Positions 19,655 through 32,585 are shown, counted from the first letter of the stretch. The stretch: 64,000 nucleotides of DNA from Euglena gracilis (GCA_039621445.1 CP154955.1:12838960-12902959); one strand, 5' to 3'. Notes: a model not told the origin generated them from the sequence alone. Program-made: numbers and translations.

Positions 19655-20720
19655 TTCGGACCCTTGGGGTGAGACACTTGTTTGGGCACTGCGCACCATT
19701 AACCCCATTTGCAAGGCTGAGGTTTGCAAAACAACCTCAACCTCAATGTTTCCTTGAATGTCCAAAATTAAGAAAAATTAAGATTGTCCAAAACTATGCT
19801 TTTTGAACTCACAAAAAGCATTGTTTGGACATTCTTATATTGTAGAACCTTCCTGAAAGGCAAGTTTGGCAAGTTTCCATCAACGGACAACACATGTGGT
19901 TTGGAAACAAGAAAAATCAATGTGGGTTGGCAATTTTAAACACGGAGATAGGTGACAATTGCCCAATGTTTGAGAATTCCAGCTAATTTGCCTTGCTTTG
20001 TACAGTTTTTTTTTCCATGGAGTCCTTTCCCTTAGGAGTTTGGTATAAAGATGACATCGAGGACACATTGAGGTTGGAAAACCTCAAAACCTCAACCTCA
20101 ACCTCAATCCAATCCAATGGGCACTGCGCACTTAAATTGGGGGGTTTTACGCCCCAAGATGGTGAATCATTTTTAAAGTTGGGGCCCGGCTTTGGGGAGA
20201 CACCCCCAATGCCGAGCCCTTCAGGGCCTAAAATGCATTGCAGGCATCATTTATTTCTGTCCTCAGGAGCTGAAGTTGACTACCACACAGTCAAGGATTC
20301 ACCCAAAAGGTACAATCACCCCCCCCCTATACGAGAGACATTGCCTAATATCAGAGACTGCAAAAAGCCTAAAATGGGCAGGATAATCCCCCCAGCAACC
20401 TGTCAATTTGCACGGGATGGAATCCAACCCCCCTGAGTAAATCAGCCAATGTCACCTGTTCATCACTTATCCCAACCCCAAAGCCAACCTGGACCCGAAT
20501 AAGGCAGAAAAACCCTATACGATTACGAAATTTGGGGTCATAAAAAGATACAGGATGCAATTTCCCAAACTGAATTCCCTGGTTTCTGATCAGATGGGGG
20601 ATAAATCAAATGGAGATTTCAATGGGGGGGATTAACCCCAAGGAGAAAAACCCTGGTTTTGTGTTTGGGCGGAAAAATTCAAGACTTTCAGGGGGGGTTT
20701 GTTATTTGCTGGGAAAATCA
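19655..20720. repeat. Two G-tract word modules and intervening non-coding DNA
   Basis: At 19655-19705, CTTTCGGACCCTTGGGGTGA is followed by CACTTGTTTGGGCACTGCGC. At 20638-20720, TTTGGGCGGAAAAATTCAAG, a G tract and TTTGTTATTTG match the core of the palindrome at 62170-62225. A short splice-flanked open stretch (GVWYKDDIEDTLR, about 20036-20074) lies between, but I cannot connect it to any gene. Confidence 0.5.
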
Positions 20721-21703
20721 AACCTCCACACCCAAAAGTGTATGTGCCCAAATTTCGCCATTTTTGGCAAAATCCCAGCTGCTGACCATTCCTTGGACAA
20801 AAGTGTCAAACTCATGACCTAAAACTGTTACGAAGCGATGAAATTACTGCGATATTTTTCGTTCCGCACCACTCACACGACGCCTGTCAGCGTTTCTCCA
20901 GAGGGGTTTTATGTGTGGGGCAAAATTTCAAGGCCCACAAGGGGTATATTTTGGGGGTTGCGTTGAGGGGGGGGGTTGTATTGGGGGGTTTTTATTTGGG
21001 GTGGGTTTTACTGGCTTTTTTTTTGTGTTTGTGAGTTGGATTATTTTCGAAATCTTCCAGAAAAAGGCAGCAAAGAGGGCGACACAAACAGTGCTTGCAA
21101 GCTGGGGAGGGTCCCCTCTAGCTTGCACCGTGCCCAGGTCAGAAATTATTTTGATGTCACCGGCTGAAACATGAGTGGCATGGGATACAAGCGACACAAA
21201 TTCACTGAGGTGTCAAAGCAATGAGGTGTAAAAATGGGTGAATAACGGGTGGAAAATGGGTCGAAAAACAGGTTGCCCTGCTGCCTTTTTTTTTTGCAGT
21301 TTCAGTTTGTAGGACCCGATTTGACACCAGGTCCAGCAAAGTTCCAACTGGGGGTCAGCCTGTGAAAGGTTCAACCAGCTGAAAGATTTTCCAGATTTCT
21401 TTGAAAAGCTGGTGAAAGAAAGGGAAAGCAATGATATGTGATTTTTCAGTAAGAGTGTGAGGTTCAGGGAGTGTGCTGCCTTTTGCCTTAACCATGGGCC
21501 AAAAATGGACAGAAATGAAAGAAAGCACCCAGCTGGGTAATTTCAGGTGAAAATCAATTTTGCACAAGCTTCTGATTTTTGTGCTTTCCAGCCGTTTCTA
21601 ATGATTTTTTTTGGACCAATGTAACCCCAGCTTTGGATGGTTCCAGCCGGGGGGTCCAAAGGGAGGGGACCCAACAACCAAGCAGTTCTTTTATTTTATT
21701 CAA

Positions 21704-22140
21704 CTAACCCCCCCCCCCCAATTAGAAGCCCCCCGGGGCTATTATTCAGTCACTTTGCGGAAACAGGGGGAAGGGCAGGGGGCTTCTAATTGGACCCTTT
21801 GCTTAAAGGAAAAACCTTCGGCCGACGGTTGATCCGGGGATTGAGACCAGGGTGGTAGCTCCCGGGGCTGAGGAAGGGGACTTCTCAGTACTGCCGTGGT
21901 GCAGACGCTCGGGTGACCACTCAAACCCCCCCAATTAGAAGCCCCCCCCCCCCTAATAACAACCCCCCAAATACCCTCTGCCCCCCCCCCAGATTGGCCC
22001 TTTTCCGGGAGCCCCCAGACCCCGAAAGGGCCAATCTGGGGGGGACAACCTGGGGGGGGGGGAGGTCGCCAAAACCCCGAAAGGGCCAATCTGGGGGGGG
22101 ACACTTAGGGGGGGGGGCTGAGGGTGACAGCCCCCCCCAA
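21704..22140. repeat. Compound G-tract palindrome, words AATTAGAAG and AGATTGGCCCTTT
   Basis: AATTAGAAG follows C tracts at about 21720 and 21930 and returns inverted (CTTCTAATT) at 21781. AGATTGGCCCTTT at about 21990 returns inverted (AAAGGGCCAATCT followed by a G tract) twice, at 22028 and 22080, each preceded by ACCCCGAAAGGG. The equivalent in copy 2 is about 42513-42950. Confidence 0.85.
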
Positions 22141-22248
22141 CCAAGACGGCCAACAAAGTTGACCAAAAAAAATGGTGAAAAACTCGAAAAATCTTCTCGA
22201 CAACAGGTCGACATCGGGAACAAAATTGATATCTGGTATCCTTGAAAC

Positions 22249-22680
22249 ATGGCCCATCCACTCAAAACTCAAAAAAAATGCGTCCAGCAAATTTTTATAT
22301 TTGGACCCCATCCGGTCATCGACGCCTTCGCGGACAGGCACAACTGTCAGTTCGCGGAATACTGGGACACGGCAACCGACGCCTTCCGGGAGGCCTGGGA
22401 CCAACCACGGGTCCTGTGGATGAACCCGCCTTTCCGCGAACTCCCACAGCTTCTCCAACACGGACTGTCTCACGGAATCCATGCCATCGTCCTGGCGCCA
22501 GATTGGTCCTCCGCCCTCGCTCGCCTGCAAAAAGTCGCCATCCGCGCCACCAGGTTGCCGGTGGCACCTCAAAACCGGGTCCGCGGCACGTCCCTCCTGC
22601 CGCACCATGGGCACTCTACCTCGATGTGCACGCTCCCCCACAGGCTCCCTGCAAACACACAGAGCACCCGACGTTAGAAT
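22249..22680 (+). pseudogene. Retroelement RNase H-tail/methyltransferase-like fragment, copy 1
   Basis: Open frame of 142 codons whose middle reads HPVIDAFADRHNCQFAEYW, DAFREAWDQPRVLWMNPPF, ELPQLL and IVLAPDW. This is the same D-x-FA-x-x-x-N, W-x-NPPF, AP-x-W domain as at 1-525, but only distantly similar, so it derives from another tyrosine-recombinase or related retroelement. No reverse transcriptase or integrase is adjacent. The initiating Met is not meaningful. GC-rich codon use stands out against the AT-richer flanks. Downstream of about 22620 the similarity ends. Confidence 0.7.
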
Positions 22681-23504
22681 TTTCCGTCCTCTGATCATTC
22701 ACACACGCATTTTCTGTTTGATGATTGGGCAGAACTCTAGGGCTGCATTTCTTGCGCTGTTTTCTTGTTTATCCCCCCATTTTTGCATTCCACATTTTTA
22801 GTGCCACACACCCCCTGGCGTGAGAGGTGTCCGGCACAGGGCGTAGCTTAAGCTGGAGGGCACCCCATCCTCCGGTCTCCAGCCAACCAGCAGCCTTTTC
22901 CAGCCTGTAACGCATTTTTGCATTTTGGAGGTGCAAAAAAAATGGGACAAAATGGGCAAAATGGGTCGGACGATGGCTGGCCAGCTCAAATTTGGGGTCA
23001 AAGTGAACTGAGATTTTGATATTTTGCGCAACCGGCAGGTTTTGGTCGTTTTAACAGTTCGATTTTTTTTTCCTACCGGGCGACCCCCAGTTGGTACCAG
23101 CTGTCCCCATGGCCCATGGGGCGTTCCAACAGCCTTGTTTCCAGCCTCTGTTCGCCATGGTCCAAAATGAAACACTGGAAGGTTGCCATTGGGGGTTGAC
23201 AACACCCTTTGTTAACGCCCCTCTGCATACAAAACTGCCCACCCCATGTCACCCCCTCACCCCCGTCTCTCCAATTTTGACCCCTCTTTTTGTCCCACCA
23301 CCACCAAACCTCAATTTGCCACCCCCAAAAACACGAACAAAAATATCCAGAAACTTTGTGATGAAGAAAAATAGACGTACACCACCTGACCTCCATAAAT
23401 TTTGCATATTTTGGACCCTATCCGTGAACACACCAAGCCTGGAATTACAACCCCCCACCCCAACTTCCAACCCCTCTTTGTGGTCAACGAGCAATTTAGA
23501 TCCT

Positions 23505-23895
23505 ATAACCCCCCCCATTTAGAACGACCCCCCTCTAATAACGCCCCCCCCCCATTTATACCGACCCATTCGGAGAATTCCACCAGTTTGAGAAATATAA
23601 TGACCCATGTCGGGAAGCTGCAAGCAAAGCGCGGAAATACGCATGAGCGTTCGGGCTCGGACGGGTTATTTGAAGTACGAGCGGATAGACCGCTGCTTAG
23701 ATGGTGCGGGGAGTGTGGGGAGAGGAGACATGGCTGTAAGGGACACAGAAAACTTCACACACAAGGTTTCAATACCCCGACTTTGGGCAACACCCCCATT
23801 TATAACGACCCCCCATTTATAACGACCCCCTTTGGATTTTCCACCAACTCAAACGTCGGATAACGACGGGTCGTTATAAACGGGGGGGTTTACCC
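23505..23895. mobile_element. Palindromic element of about 390 bp with word TTTATAACGACC
   Basis: Left end: C tract, ATTTAGAACGACC, C tract, TAATAACGC, C tract, ATTTATACCGACCC. Right end: two ATTTATAACGACCCCC units, then GGTCGTTATAAACGGGGGG, the inverse of the left end. The interior 23570-23770 is unique sequence. In copy 2 (about 44314-44721) there is one extra right-hand unit. Confidence 0.8.
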
Positions 23896-24179
23896 TCCCA
23901 GGGTGATTATTTGAGCACGAATTCTGAATTGGGTTTTGCCTTTTGTTTGTCGGCCGGTGGGTAGACATTTTGCTTCTGCCTCTTGCAGGTGTATCAGCAA
24001 CAGCAGGAAGTGTCTCCAGTCTCGGCGTCTTGCACTACTGGTGAGTTGGACTGGTGTGACGGTTGCCTCGGGCTCGCTTGCTGCAGAGCACACGGTGACG
24101 GTTAGTTCAGGTGTCCCAATTCTCCGAAGAAAATTGTGGTTCGGATATTTTTACTGCATTTCTCTGTTTCAATATTGAG

Positions 24180-26500
24180 AACAAGAATGCATGTGAGTGT
24201 TTATCACAGGATGTGCCGAAGTTGTAAAATTTCATTCAAGCAATTCCAGCTGAGCAAAAGGACAGAACACACGTGTCCCGCCGTAAACTTTCCCAAAAAA
24301 CAGCTGAGAGTGCCCGTTTCTATTTTGCATCATTTTCAAAAGTGTGCAATGGCACCCTCCCCTCCTTCCACCATGCGCTATCTTTTTTTGTGTCAATTGC
24401 TGAAAATCCCTTGAAGCTTTATTTTGAAGCTTTATTTTTGGTGGCTTATGTTTGAATTTTTTGAAAATTTTCGCTCAAATGATCCTTTTCACATGCCATG
24501 GGTCTGGAAAATGGTGTTCATCACCATCACAGAAATTTCTTGAAAAAATGCTGATTTTAACACATTGACAGAAATTGGTATTCAAAAATTTTAAATCAAC
24601 CTATTTTTAAGGTCCCTCAGACAGTTTTTTTTTTGCTGGTTTTAATAAACAATAATTGTACATATTTTTGGATTTCTCTAAAAACCTGAGGAGGGACCTT
24701 ATTTTGGTGGGCTGTTATATATATCTACATATAAATACATACATACATACATACATATACATGTATATATGTATGTATGTATATGGTACATGCGGTACAT
24801 GCGGTACCGTATGTATCATATGGTACATACGTGTGTATATATATATATGTATATTCGTTGTGAATTGGCAAGCCGCGAGGTTTCTTTTTTTTTTTTTTTT
24901 TTGTTATAACTTTCCCCCCTCTCAACAACTGGAATTTAAAACCTCTCAACTTCCGATTGGTGCAAGTAGATGGTAAACATGGCCTTTCCAGGGTGTTTTT
25001 TCCTCAATTTTTGCAAATATCCTGACGTTGCACCAGCACTGTTGATAATTTTCTGGATACCTGTTATTCAAATGGTGCCCAGCTCCATCCTCCATGCCTT
25101 TTGCAATATCGGACCCGGTATCATCATTTTTAAGTGACCAAGAACCTCACTTATACATTTACTTGCTTGTCTCTACTATTGTCAACCACATCTCGGTATT
25201 TCTGGGAACCGCTTCAAAGCCTCGACAAATTTGCTTGTGCATTTTTTTCCATGTCTGCCACTCGACATTCTTCCAATGTGAACCCCTTCACCCACTCACA
25301 GCCCCCTATTTATATCCCCCCAGGCTGACCAAAGGACAATTTATCCCCCTCCTGGTGAAGAAAAATGAAAGATGCTAGGGAAGATTTTTTCGGCTGCAGT
25401 ACCCCAAAGGCTGATTTTTAGCGCCCATGTAGCAATTTTCAGTGACAAATTTTATGTGGCTGGTCGTCAAAGAAATGACATTTTAACAAATTTCTGCCGA
25501 AAATTTCTGGCATTTTCGGAGGGGTTGGGGTCATTTTGGGGGCTTTGTGTTTTAACCAACCATTCTTTGATTTTTTAGAACCCTTTATTATACCCCCCCC
25601 CCTTAGCTGACCCACCAAACCTGATCCTATTCATAAGTGTTGTATTTTATTTTTTTTCGAATCTTTCCCCCTGCTCTTCATTTTGATGGTGTGTTCCCCC
25701 TTTCTGTATTCTTGTTGAAGCTTCTTTTGGATTGTTTGGCACGCCTGATGACGACCCGACGAGTGACCTTGTACAGAGGCTTGCTCAGCCCTCTCAAAGG
25801 TGCTCCCCAGAAAGTTTAAAATGAAGTTATTTTTTAAATAGTCTTTTCCTTGCTCTTGGAGCAAGAGACCGCACCCATTTCACCATCTTTGTCCTCATTT
25901 CCCAATATACGCCCCCGGCTGCAAAATCTCAGAAATTAGCAACTTCTCCAAAACCACAAAATTAGGGTTCATGAGGGATTTTTTTTTTTCGGTGGCAGCC
26001 TCTTCCCCGGGATTTGGCTCAGTGTCTTGAAGTTTGGGTTGGCCGGATAAAGGCTGCTGGCTGATAACTCAGCCCCCAAGGGGGAGGGGAGGTTCCAGCC
26101 AGCACCTTTTTTTTTTCCCGGCTGGCCGGCTGGACCCCCCTGGTTGCATTTTTGGGGGTTGGTGGTTGTTGTTTTGACACAGGAGGGAGTTAAGAGAGAC
26201 AAAACTTCTGTATTGCATTGGCATATGCATCCAGATTGGCAGGAATTTTTTTTTAAACCAAGTATTTGAGGTGCTAACCCCCCCCCCAAAACCTCAAAAA
26301 GGGTCCTTTTTGGCCCTTTCCTCCCTTTCCTCAAAAAGTTTTTTGGCTCTTTCAGCCAGTGCAAATTTTTTTGGTCGGGGAGAACAAGCAAATTTTGGGG
26401 CGTGAAGCAGAAGATATTTCCCGCACATTCTCTCAACGTCATTATATTGCGAACAAGATGATAAGGCAACGTTAATGTTTGGCCAAGAGGCATCCACCCC
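24180..26500. other. Stretch without a recognised gene, with an AT-rich microsatellite
   Basis: 24715-24855 is a TA/TACA microsatellite with GGTACATGCGGTACATGCGG inside; its length differs in copy 2 (45550-45700). Otherwise balanced non-coding sequence. An open segment at about 25738-25796 (TPDDDPTSDLVQRLAQPSQR) followed by AAAG/GTGCTC could be an exon, but the putative donor GT is AT in copy 2, and I leave it unassigned. Confidence 0.45.
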
Positions 26501-26534
26501 GTTCCCTCTTCCGATGAGCAGCGGTGTGGCGCAG

Positions 26535-29500
26535 GCCCCCCGACCATCTCCGAGGCCCTGGCGGTCACACCGGCGCCGACGCGGGTGCTGGTCCGCCCCG
26601 GGACGTACCGGGAGGCCATCACCGTCCGGCACCCCGGCTGGTGCTCTGCCACTGATCGGCGGTGGGCACAGTGATGGCGGCTGTCTTCAATCCAGTTGCA
26701 TATGGCACTCACCATTTGCCAGATGGTTGCCCCACTCACGGCAGAGTACTTTTTTTTTGATTTCTCTCCGTTCCCCCGACACATCAGCTCAAAGCGAGCC
26801 AGCTCTGCCCATTGGACTCGGACGGCGGTGCCCGTGGCGACAAAAAGGGGGCAGGGCCCCGGAGGCGTCACCATCGAGGCCCCCGAGGGGCGGGTGACCG
26901 TTGTGGTGCAGACCGACCAGCCGTACCAGCATGCGTTCCAGGTCGCGGCAGAAGGCCCAGTGGTCCTGCGCAACATCAATGTGGACCACTGCTCCAAGAG
27001 CGTTGCTGAGAACCAGCATCGGGTCTTCTCTTGGCATTTACATGGAACAAGTCATACTGCAGTGTGAAGCAGGTAGGTGGCGTTAGTTTGTTGTCCTGCA
27101 ACATAGAACCGAATTGCGCTGTGCATACTCCTGTCGTAATTTTAGTTTTGTTGTCTTCCACCTATTTCCGTGCAGTTTGAAGTTGTGATTTTTTGTTGCT
27201 TTTTTAAAAATTGCATTTCATTTTAATGGGTTTGGCAATGATTCTTGAAAGTTTTTTTGCGGGGGCATGATTCTATTTTCCCCCATCCCTCACTGCCCCA
27301 ACACTCCGGGGTTACAACCAAAAGGCAAACGTTTAAAACGAGGGAATGTGGGGAGCACATCGAGACTCTTTCCTGGCCACACCGTAAGCCCTGACATCTT
27401 GCGTTGCTGCAATCCTTGGCGTTTAACATGCAGGTTTCCTTGCTGGATCTTGCGGGGCTTGGCTGGTCCCAAGCGCCAAAAAAGCAGCAGTCCAGCCCCA
27501 GGTCGACGACATTTCAGACACCCCACAACCGCCCCCAACGAAGCCCTTTGCTGATCCCAACTATGGCGTGTTCCTCTCTTCCCCACGCGCCGACCTGCGG
27601 ATGGAGTCTTGTCAGATCCAGAACGCGCCACTGCCACGGCTGCCACCATGTCAACTGCCATGGCGTGTATTTCGGGATGCGACGGCCTCTTCAGCTGGAT
27701 GGATCAGGCATTCTTTGCCAAAGTGAAAGGGTACCTCGGGGCAGGTGTTTGCTTCGGTTAGATTTTTTCCCCCAGGGTTTTAAATTCGGTTTTTTTTCCA
27801 GGATAGGTTGGGCCTTGCCTGCTCCGGATATTGGGGTGGGCGATTCTTGACCTTCAAGGAAGACCCCCCACGGCTGCCCAGCTGGGTGCCCACAAGTTAT
27901 CCCAATTGTCCCTTGTGAAAGGGCCGACCGTGGCACGGGTGCGCTGCCAAGCCAATCTGGCACTGGGGTGGGGGTGGAAGGAGTGTGCAATTGCTTCGCG
28001 CAGTTGGCCCCCAACCCCGAACCCTGAATTGGTTTGAATGGGATGAACGAATGAGGCTGGCTGACTGTTTGCTTTTTTTTGTGCGGTGACCCCCCAGGGA
28101 ATGCGCAGCTACGCACCACCCAAGGCCGCAAATTTGGTCCGCCACAAGGTGTGTTCTATGACTGAATTGGGAGCTGGCCCCCATGTTGCAACCGTCCCGA
28201 TGTTTTTTTTGGTGTTTTGGTGTGTCATTGAGCCATTGCACAGGAGCGAGGCCATGCAGTACTGGTGGACTGCATCGTGAAGGACTGCCACTACCAGGGT
28301 GCAGCGGCCCTTGGGCCAGACCACAGACCTGACAACAGGACGTTGCTTAAGAAAATTTGACCCCACCCGACCCCCGCAAATTTATTTGGGCAGTTCCAAA
28401 ACCATTGATGGAACCCTTGACCACGTTTCCTAAAAGAAATTTGTTACAGTAAACTGTTTATTAATAACTTTAACATAATTTAATGCTTCTATTCATCAAA
28501 TAATAGATCATTATTGGCATCTCAGATGATTTTTTGTGCTTTCCACCTGATTTCCCAGAAAGATGCATCATTTTTCACATTTTTTTTCCTTGTGAAGGTG
28601 GGGGCAAAGTTGTTTGGACCGATCCTTTTCTGTCTTCCCTTGTGCAAAGTTATTTGGGCACGCAAAGATTTAGGGCACTGCAAAGTTATTTGGGGGGGTT
28701 TACATCCCCCCTGCCCTTGACATGGCTGGTCAATGATACCCCCCCGTGTCAACCAAACTTTTCCTGCACCCAAAAGCGCCATTTTTTTTTTACAGTGCAG
28801 TGCACATGAAACGGCGTGTCCATGACATACCCCCCCCCCCGTGTCAACCGCTCTTTTCCCATCCTTTGGTGTGTCAAGGACTAGCGGGTGTGTGTCAATT
28901 TCAGTGTAATGGAATACCTTTTTGGGTGCATTGCTTTGACGTGCTTCACTCAGGCACGGAACAAGCGGGCCGGTTCGGAGTGGTGGCTGAAAGAACGTTT
29001 AAGGAAGAGGCCATGTGGGCCATTGGCAAGTGATATAGGGGTTCATTTTTATCCCCCCGGGGGGGGGGGTTGTGCTTTGGGGTGGGTAGAAGGTAGTGCC
29101 AGGGGCCGAAATTGGTCATTTAATGTGTCAGGCACAGAAGGCCCTCGGAAACAGAAGCCTGCTCAAGCGAGCGGTGCACAATGTCAGAACTGTATGGGCC
29201 CACCCCAGAGGGGGTCACCCCCACCCACCACAGCTTCAGGCAAGGAAATTTCCTTTGGCGCCGAAGAAAAGATTTTGGAAAATTGGAGTCCCAGAAACAC
29301 GGGAAGGCCTGGTGGGGGGACCCCCACCCACCAGCCAGGTCGGACCCTCACCTAGCCTTCCTGGACAGCCCTGCACAATGTCAATTTTGGGAAGGAGGAG
29401 CTGGAGGAGATCATTTTTGAGCATCCGCAGCCTATTTGGAAGCATGATTATTGACATCCTCACAGCATCCTCCACACCTTTTAATGCATTATGCCCTCCG

Positions 29501-32183
29501 CACTTGATGTTCAAACACAGCACTGCTCTTGCAGTGCCTCGGTTGGCTCAAATCGAAGTGAAAATGGTGACCATCACACATGGTAAAAAAAAAGTACAAT
29601 AAAATTTCCCTTGGGCCTTGATCAAGTGCTTTGGGCCTTTTGAATAGACCCTACACCTTGAAAGCAGGCAGTTAACCTTTATCACGAGGCACTGAACTTT
29701 TTGCTAGGATCTGCACTCCAAACTCTCGCCTTACAGAAAATTAAATACCTTAACACTGGTGTGACACCACCCCAGGGCGGTCTGTGTGTGGGTGGGTTTT
29801 CAAACAAACGCAGGCAGATGGGTTTGGGCCCGAGGAATAGTCCCCCCTCCTGGATGAAAGTCAAAGTGAACCCATAGTCAGGGGTGTGCAGGCGACGCGT
29901 CCCTCGTGCTGACCCGCTCCCAAGTTGTGCGCAACGCCTACAACGGCGTGCTGGTGCGGGACGGCGCTGCACTCCAGTGCACCGAGTGCCGCATCGTCGG
30001 CAACGGGCAGTATGGCGTCCTTCTCAGGTGATTGTTTTTCCTTTTGGGTGCGGAGATCTGCTTTGTCGACTTTGGACTTGAATTGGACAGCCGAAGTCCT
30101 CAAGTGTCCACGGAACAGAAATTCTGAGACAGGACTAAACATCCGCGAGCTCAATCTCCTCACTGCTGGACCACAACAGCACCACGCACTCCCCCCTCTC
30201 CCTCCACTGTCACCCCAAACTTACATCCCCCCCCCCACAAATGCCCTTCACATCACCCCACACTTGAACCTGGGGGCACTGGGGCACTCCATTTCATGCC
30301 AGTGTGCAAAGGTTTTTTTCTGCCACCCCACAATGCCACCCCCCCCCCCCTGCCTGGACTCACCTTACCTACCTCTCCCTGAGAAACTGTCATGCCCGAG
30401 AACCTTGTCACGGTCCCGCCCGGGAAATTGTCAGGGCCCCAGTTACTGTCAGTATGGGATGTTTTTAGGGTTTTTGATACCCTCCAACCTGTCAGGTAAC
30501 GGTTTCCCAGGGGGGTGGGTACGGCACTCTGAGGCCTGCACCACAAGGTGGGCCAGGCAAGCGCCTGGCCACGCTGGTGGATTGCGCTTCGGCGGACCTC
30601 GACCCGGCGACTGTGGTGGAGGCCAACCGGAAGGGGGCTGTGCAGGGGGCGTGCCTGCCGGAGGCCGACATGCGGCTGCTGGTGCAGGTCGAGCTCCTCT
30701 GGCCAGGGGTGGATGGGGCCGTCTGCTGGGAGAGACTGAAGCGCGGGTGAGCAATCGGCCAAACACTCGGGGAGTCCACTCCCAAGAGAGTCCCCTTCAT
30801 TCGAATGGTAGTGATTATGTCGGCACACACAAAAAACGCCTCAAAATCTGTCTTTTCACATCAATCCCCAACGCTTTTTTTGAATTTTTGCGAACGTTGC
30901 TGCTTTCAAAAAAAAACCACAAACATCAAGGCTGGCGGTCGGTTCACAAATGCGGTGACATCGCTGGCTACGTCCACCTGCGTTCCAAAGACAATGGGGT
31001 TGGCCAAGAGTCTCATGTCCTTAACAGCCCAGTGCCTTACAAGTGCGCACCTCCGGCGGTCTGAAATTATGCCCCCTAAAATGCGCACTTGTGGGAGGGT
31101 TCATCATTTTTTGACAAGAATTTGCCCAAAATGTGCCAATGTCCCATTTTTTGACCAATTCTTAGGCCCAAAGTTTTCGCTGCAAAGCACTGATTAAAAA
31201 AAAACAGGTAACTTTGTCCATGCGGCTGTTTAGAAGGAGGGAGACCTTGGAGTCCAGGCCACACCATTGCTCATGTTGTGTCTGACCCCCCCTGGGGGGA
31301 GGTGACTGGCTGGTTTTTCCAGGGTGACTAACTCGTTTTTGGCTCCAGACCCCCCCCCCCCCCCGGGTTCGATACGGGGGGAGGGGGTGAAGATTGGTCA
31401 TATTTCAAATTGGTTGGGAAAAAATTTGTCACAAAAATCTCCCAAATATTTCTTCACCATTTTAAGGATTCCACCAAATTTTCCGCTCACAAGCCGTACC
31501 AGTGCCGTGTGTTGGGATTTGTTGCCGTATGGTGTCCAACTGTGCGCTTGATGCATCTCCAAAAAAGGACATCCCAAATGGCTGTTTTCTGGATGTATTC
31601 TAATTCAATTTTGTTTTGACTCAATCCAATTTATCTGGAAATGAGGAAGGAACAGACATCAACAGGCTGCTCCCTGAGGGGAAGAGCGTTCGGGGACCGA
31701 AGGGTTGTGCGTTTGATTCTCACTCAGCATCATGTTTTCAGGAAAGAGAACCACCCAATTTTTCCAGGCCGATTTCCAAAGTTTTGGTGCCCAAATATTT
31801 CCAGACCATTAGAAAAGTGCCCAATTTTTTCCGTAACCATTTCCCCCCAAATTTTTTTTGTATTTTTGACAAAATTTTGCCAGAAAGTGCCCAAGATGGC
31901 ATTTTGGGGGGGTCAAAAACTTTGCCTGGCACCTTGGACTGGGGCTTTGCGCCGGACCGAAAATCAGTCACCTGGACCGCACCACTGCTTAGGTGGGGGG
32001 GGGTCCCCCACCCTGCGCCCAAGGCACAGGAAAAGATTTTTTTTAGGCCAAAATCCTGTCAAACCTTGGCCCATCCCTCTGCATGCGACGCCTTTGTCCT
32101 CGACGTTGCTTGCTTTCAGATGCGTCTCACCCTATGCAATGACTCAACGTTCTCGCACTCCGGCACGTGAACCTGACACGTAA
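26535..32183 (+). CDS. Candidate multi-exon right-handed beta-helix protein gene, copy 1
   Basis: Several splice-flanked blocks read as parallel beta-helix (PbH1-type) coils like those of FBXO11 or pectin-lyase-like proteins. Proposed exons: 26535-26640 (PTISEALAVTPAPTRVLVRP, GTYREAITV); about 26788-27030 (GGVTIEAPEGRVTVVVQ, VVLRNINVDHCSKS); a block around 27500-27650 (NYGVFLSSPRADLRMESCQI); 28098-28148; 28244-28298 (HAVLVDCIVKDCHYQ); 29892-30027 (ASLVLTRSQVVRNAYNGVLV, CTECRIVGNGQYGVLL); 30511 or 30557-30746; possibly 32120-32183 with TAA. Exon 1 to 2, 28148 to 28244 and 28298 to 29892 join in phase. Other joints do not, so exons are missing or the gene is partly decayed. Such proteins often bind or modify carbohydrates or act as adaptors; no F-box was found. 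The function is unknown. Confidence 0.6.
28360..28720 (+). repeat. Intronic dispersed element, member 1
   Basis: Located in the 1593-bp intron between proposed beta-helix exons. It shares, in the same order, CCATTGATGGA, GACCACT/GACCACGT, TAATTTAATGCTTCTATTCA, TTTTTTGTGCT, TGCATCATTTT, TTTTCCTTTGTGAAG-like sequence and CAAAGTTATTTGG with 36080-36420, an intron of the neighbouring gene. It ends in AAAGTTATTTGGGGGGG, a G-tract word as in the palindrome family. Copy 2: about 49183-49543. Confidence 0.75.
28720..28905. repeat. C-tract words with GTGTCAA
   Basis: CCCCCCCGTGTCAACC occurs at 28740 and 28836, with GTGTCAAGGA and GTGTGTCAAT following at 28873 and 28890. CATGACATACCCC and CAATGATACCCCC precede the two forward words. 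Another locus with its own word beside C tracts. Confidence 0.65.
31666..31727 (+). other. tRNA-like sequence, probably a tRNA-derived SINE head, copy 1
   Basis: GCTCCCTGAGGGGAAGAGC can form a D-arm-like GCTC/GAGC stem; a TTCGG/CCGAA stem follows in the anticodon-arm position with only about 3 loop bases; then GTGCGTTTGATTCTCAC forms a T-arm with loop TTTGATT and a B-box-like sequence. No matching acceptor stem or CCA-adjacent end is seen, so this is not a functional tRNA. It lies in the last proposed intron of the beta-helix gene. Copy 2: 52493-52554. Confidence 0.45.
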
Positions 32184-32585
32184 CGGGCGATGTGATCTGC
32201 GATCGATGTATTTGTAATGCTGCTCTTGTGCCTGCCGTCAGCTTGGGGACATGAGAGATATGCATTCCTAGGCGGGTCCCACCACTCTGAGCCTGGGCCG
32301 CAGCTTTACCTAGTATGGGAAAAGCAGGGACTTTCATGAACTGCAAATGTGTGGACAATTGAGGTTCAATGGAGTGATGGCACAGGCAACAGTCAGTTTT
32401 TTTTTCAACTCAAGAAACATTTTTTTCATGGAAGATTTCGTTCATGCATTCATGCATTCATGCATGCGTGGATTCATGCGTGCTTTCCTTCACTCATTCA
32501 AGGTGAGGTGTTGCGCTTCCTGACCTTGTCGAGTTGGCTTTCGTTCGCAATCTCTTTCCTCCCTGTCAGGTCACCCAGCCACGCA

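Noticed and set aside
22105-22698. A 197-codon minus-strand frame opposite the retroelement fragment
   Set aside because: Mirror of the GC-rich plus-strand coding fragment, which has the recognisable motifs.
23607-23822. Protein-kinase-like start (YERIDRCLDGAGSVGRGDM) inside the 23.5-kb palindromic element
   Set aside because: Spacing and key residues do not fit a glycine-rich loop and the Lys is missing; no further kinase motifs nearby.
27600-27760. HCHGCHHVNCHGVYF as a further beta-helix coil or metal-binding stretch
   Set aside because: It lies in a different frame from NYGVFLSSPRADLRMESCQI with no splice signal between; kept out of the gene model.
29925-31064. A 379-codon plus-strand frame
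   Set aside because: Covers beta-helix exons in the wrong frame plus introns; the correct frame is broken by splice sites.
31355-31385. CGGGTTCGATACGGGG as a tRNA T-arm
   Set aside because: Good B-box match but no D-arm, anticodon arm or acceptor stem upstream, only a C tract.
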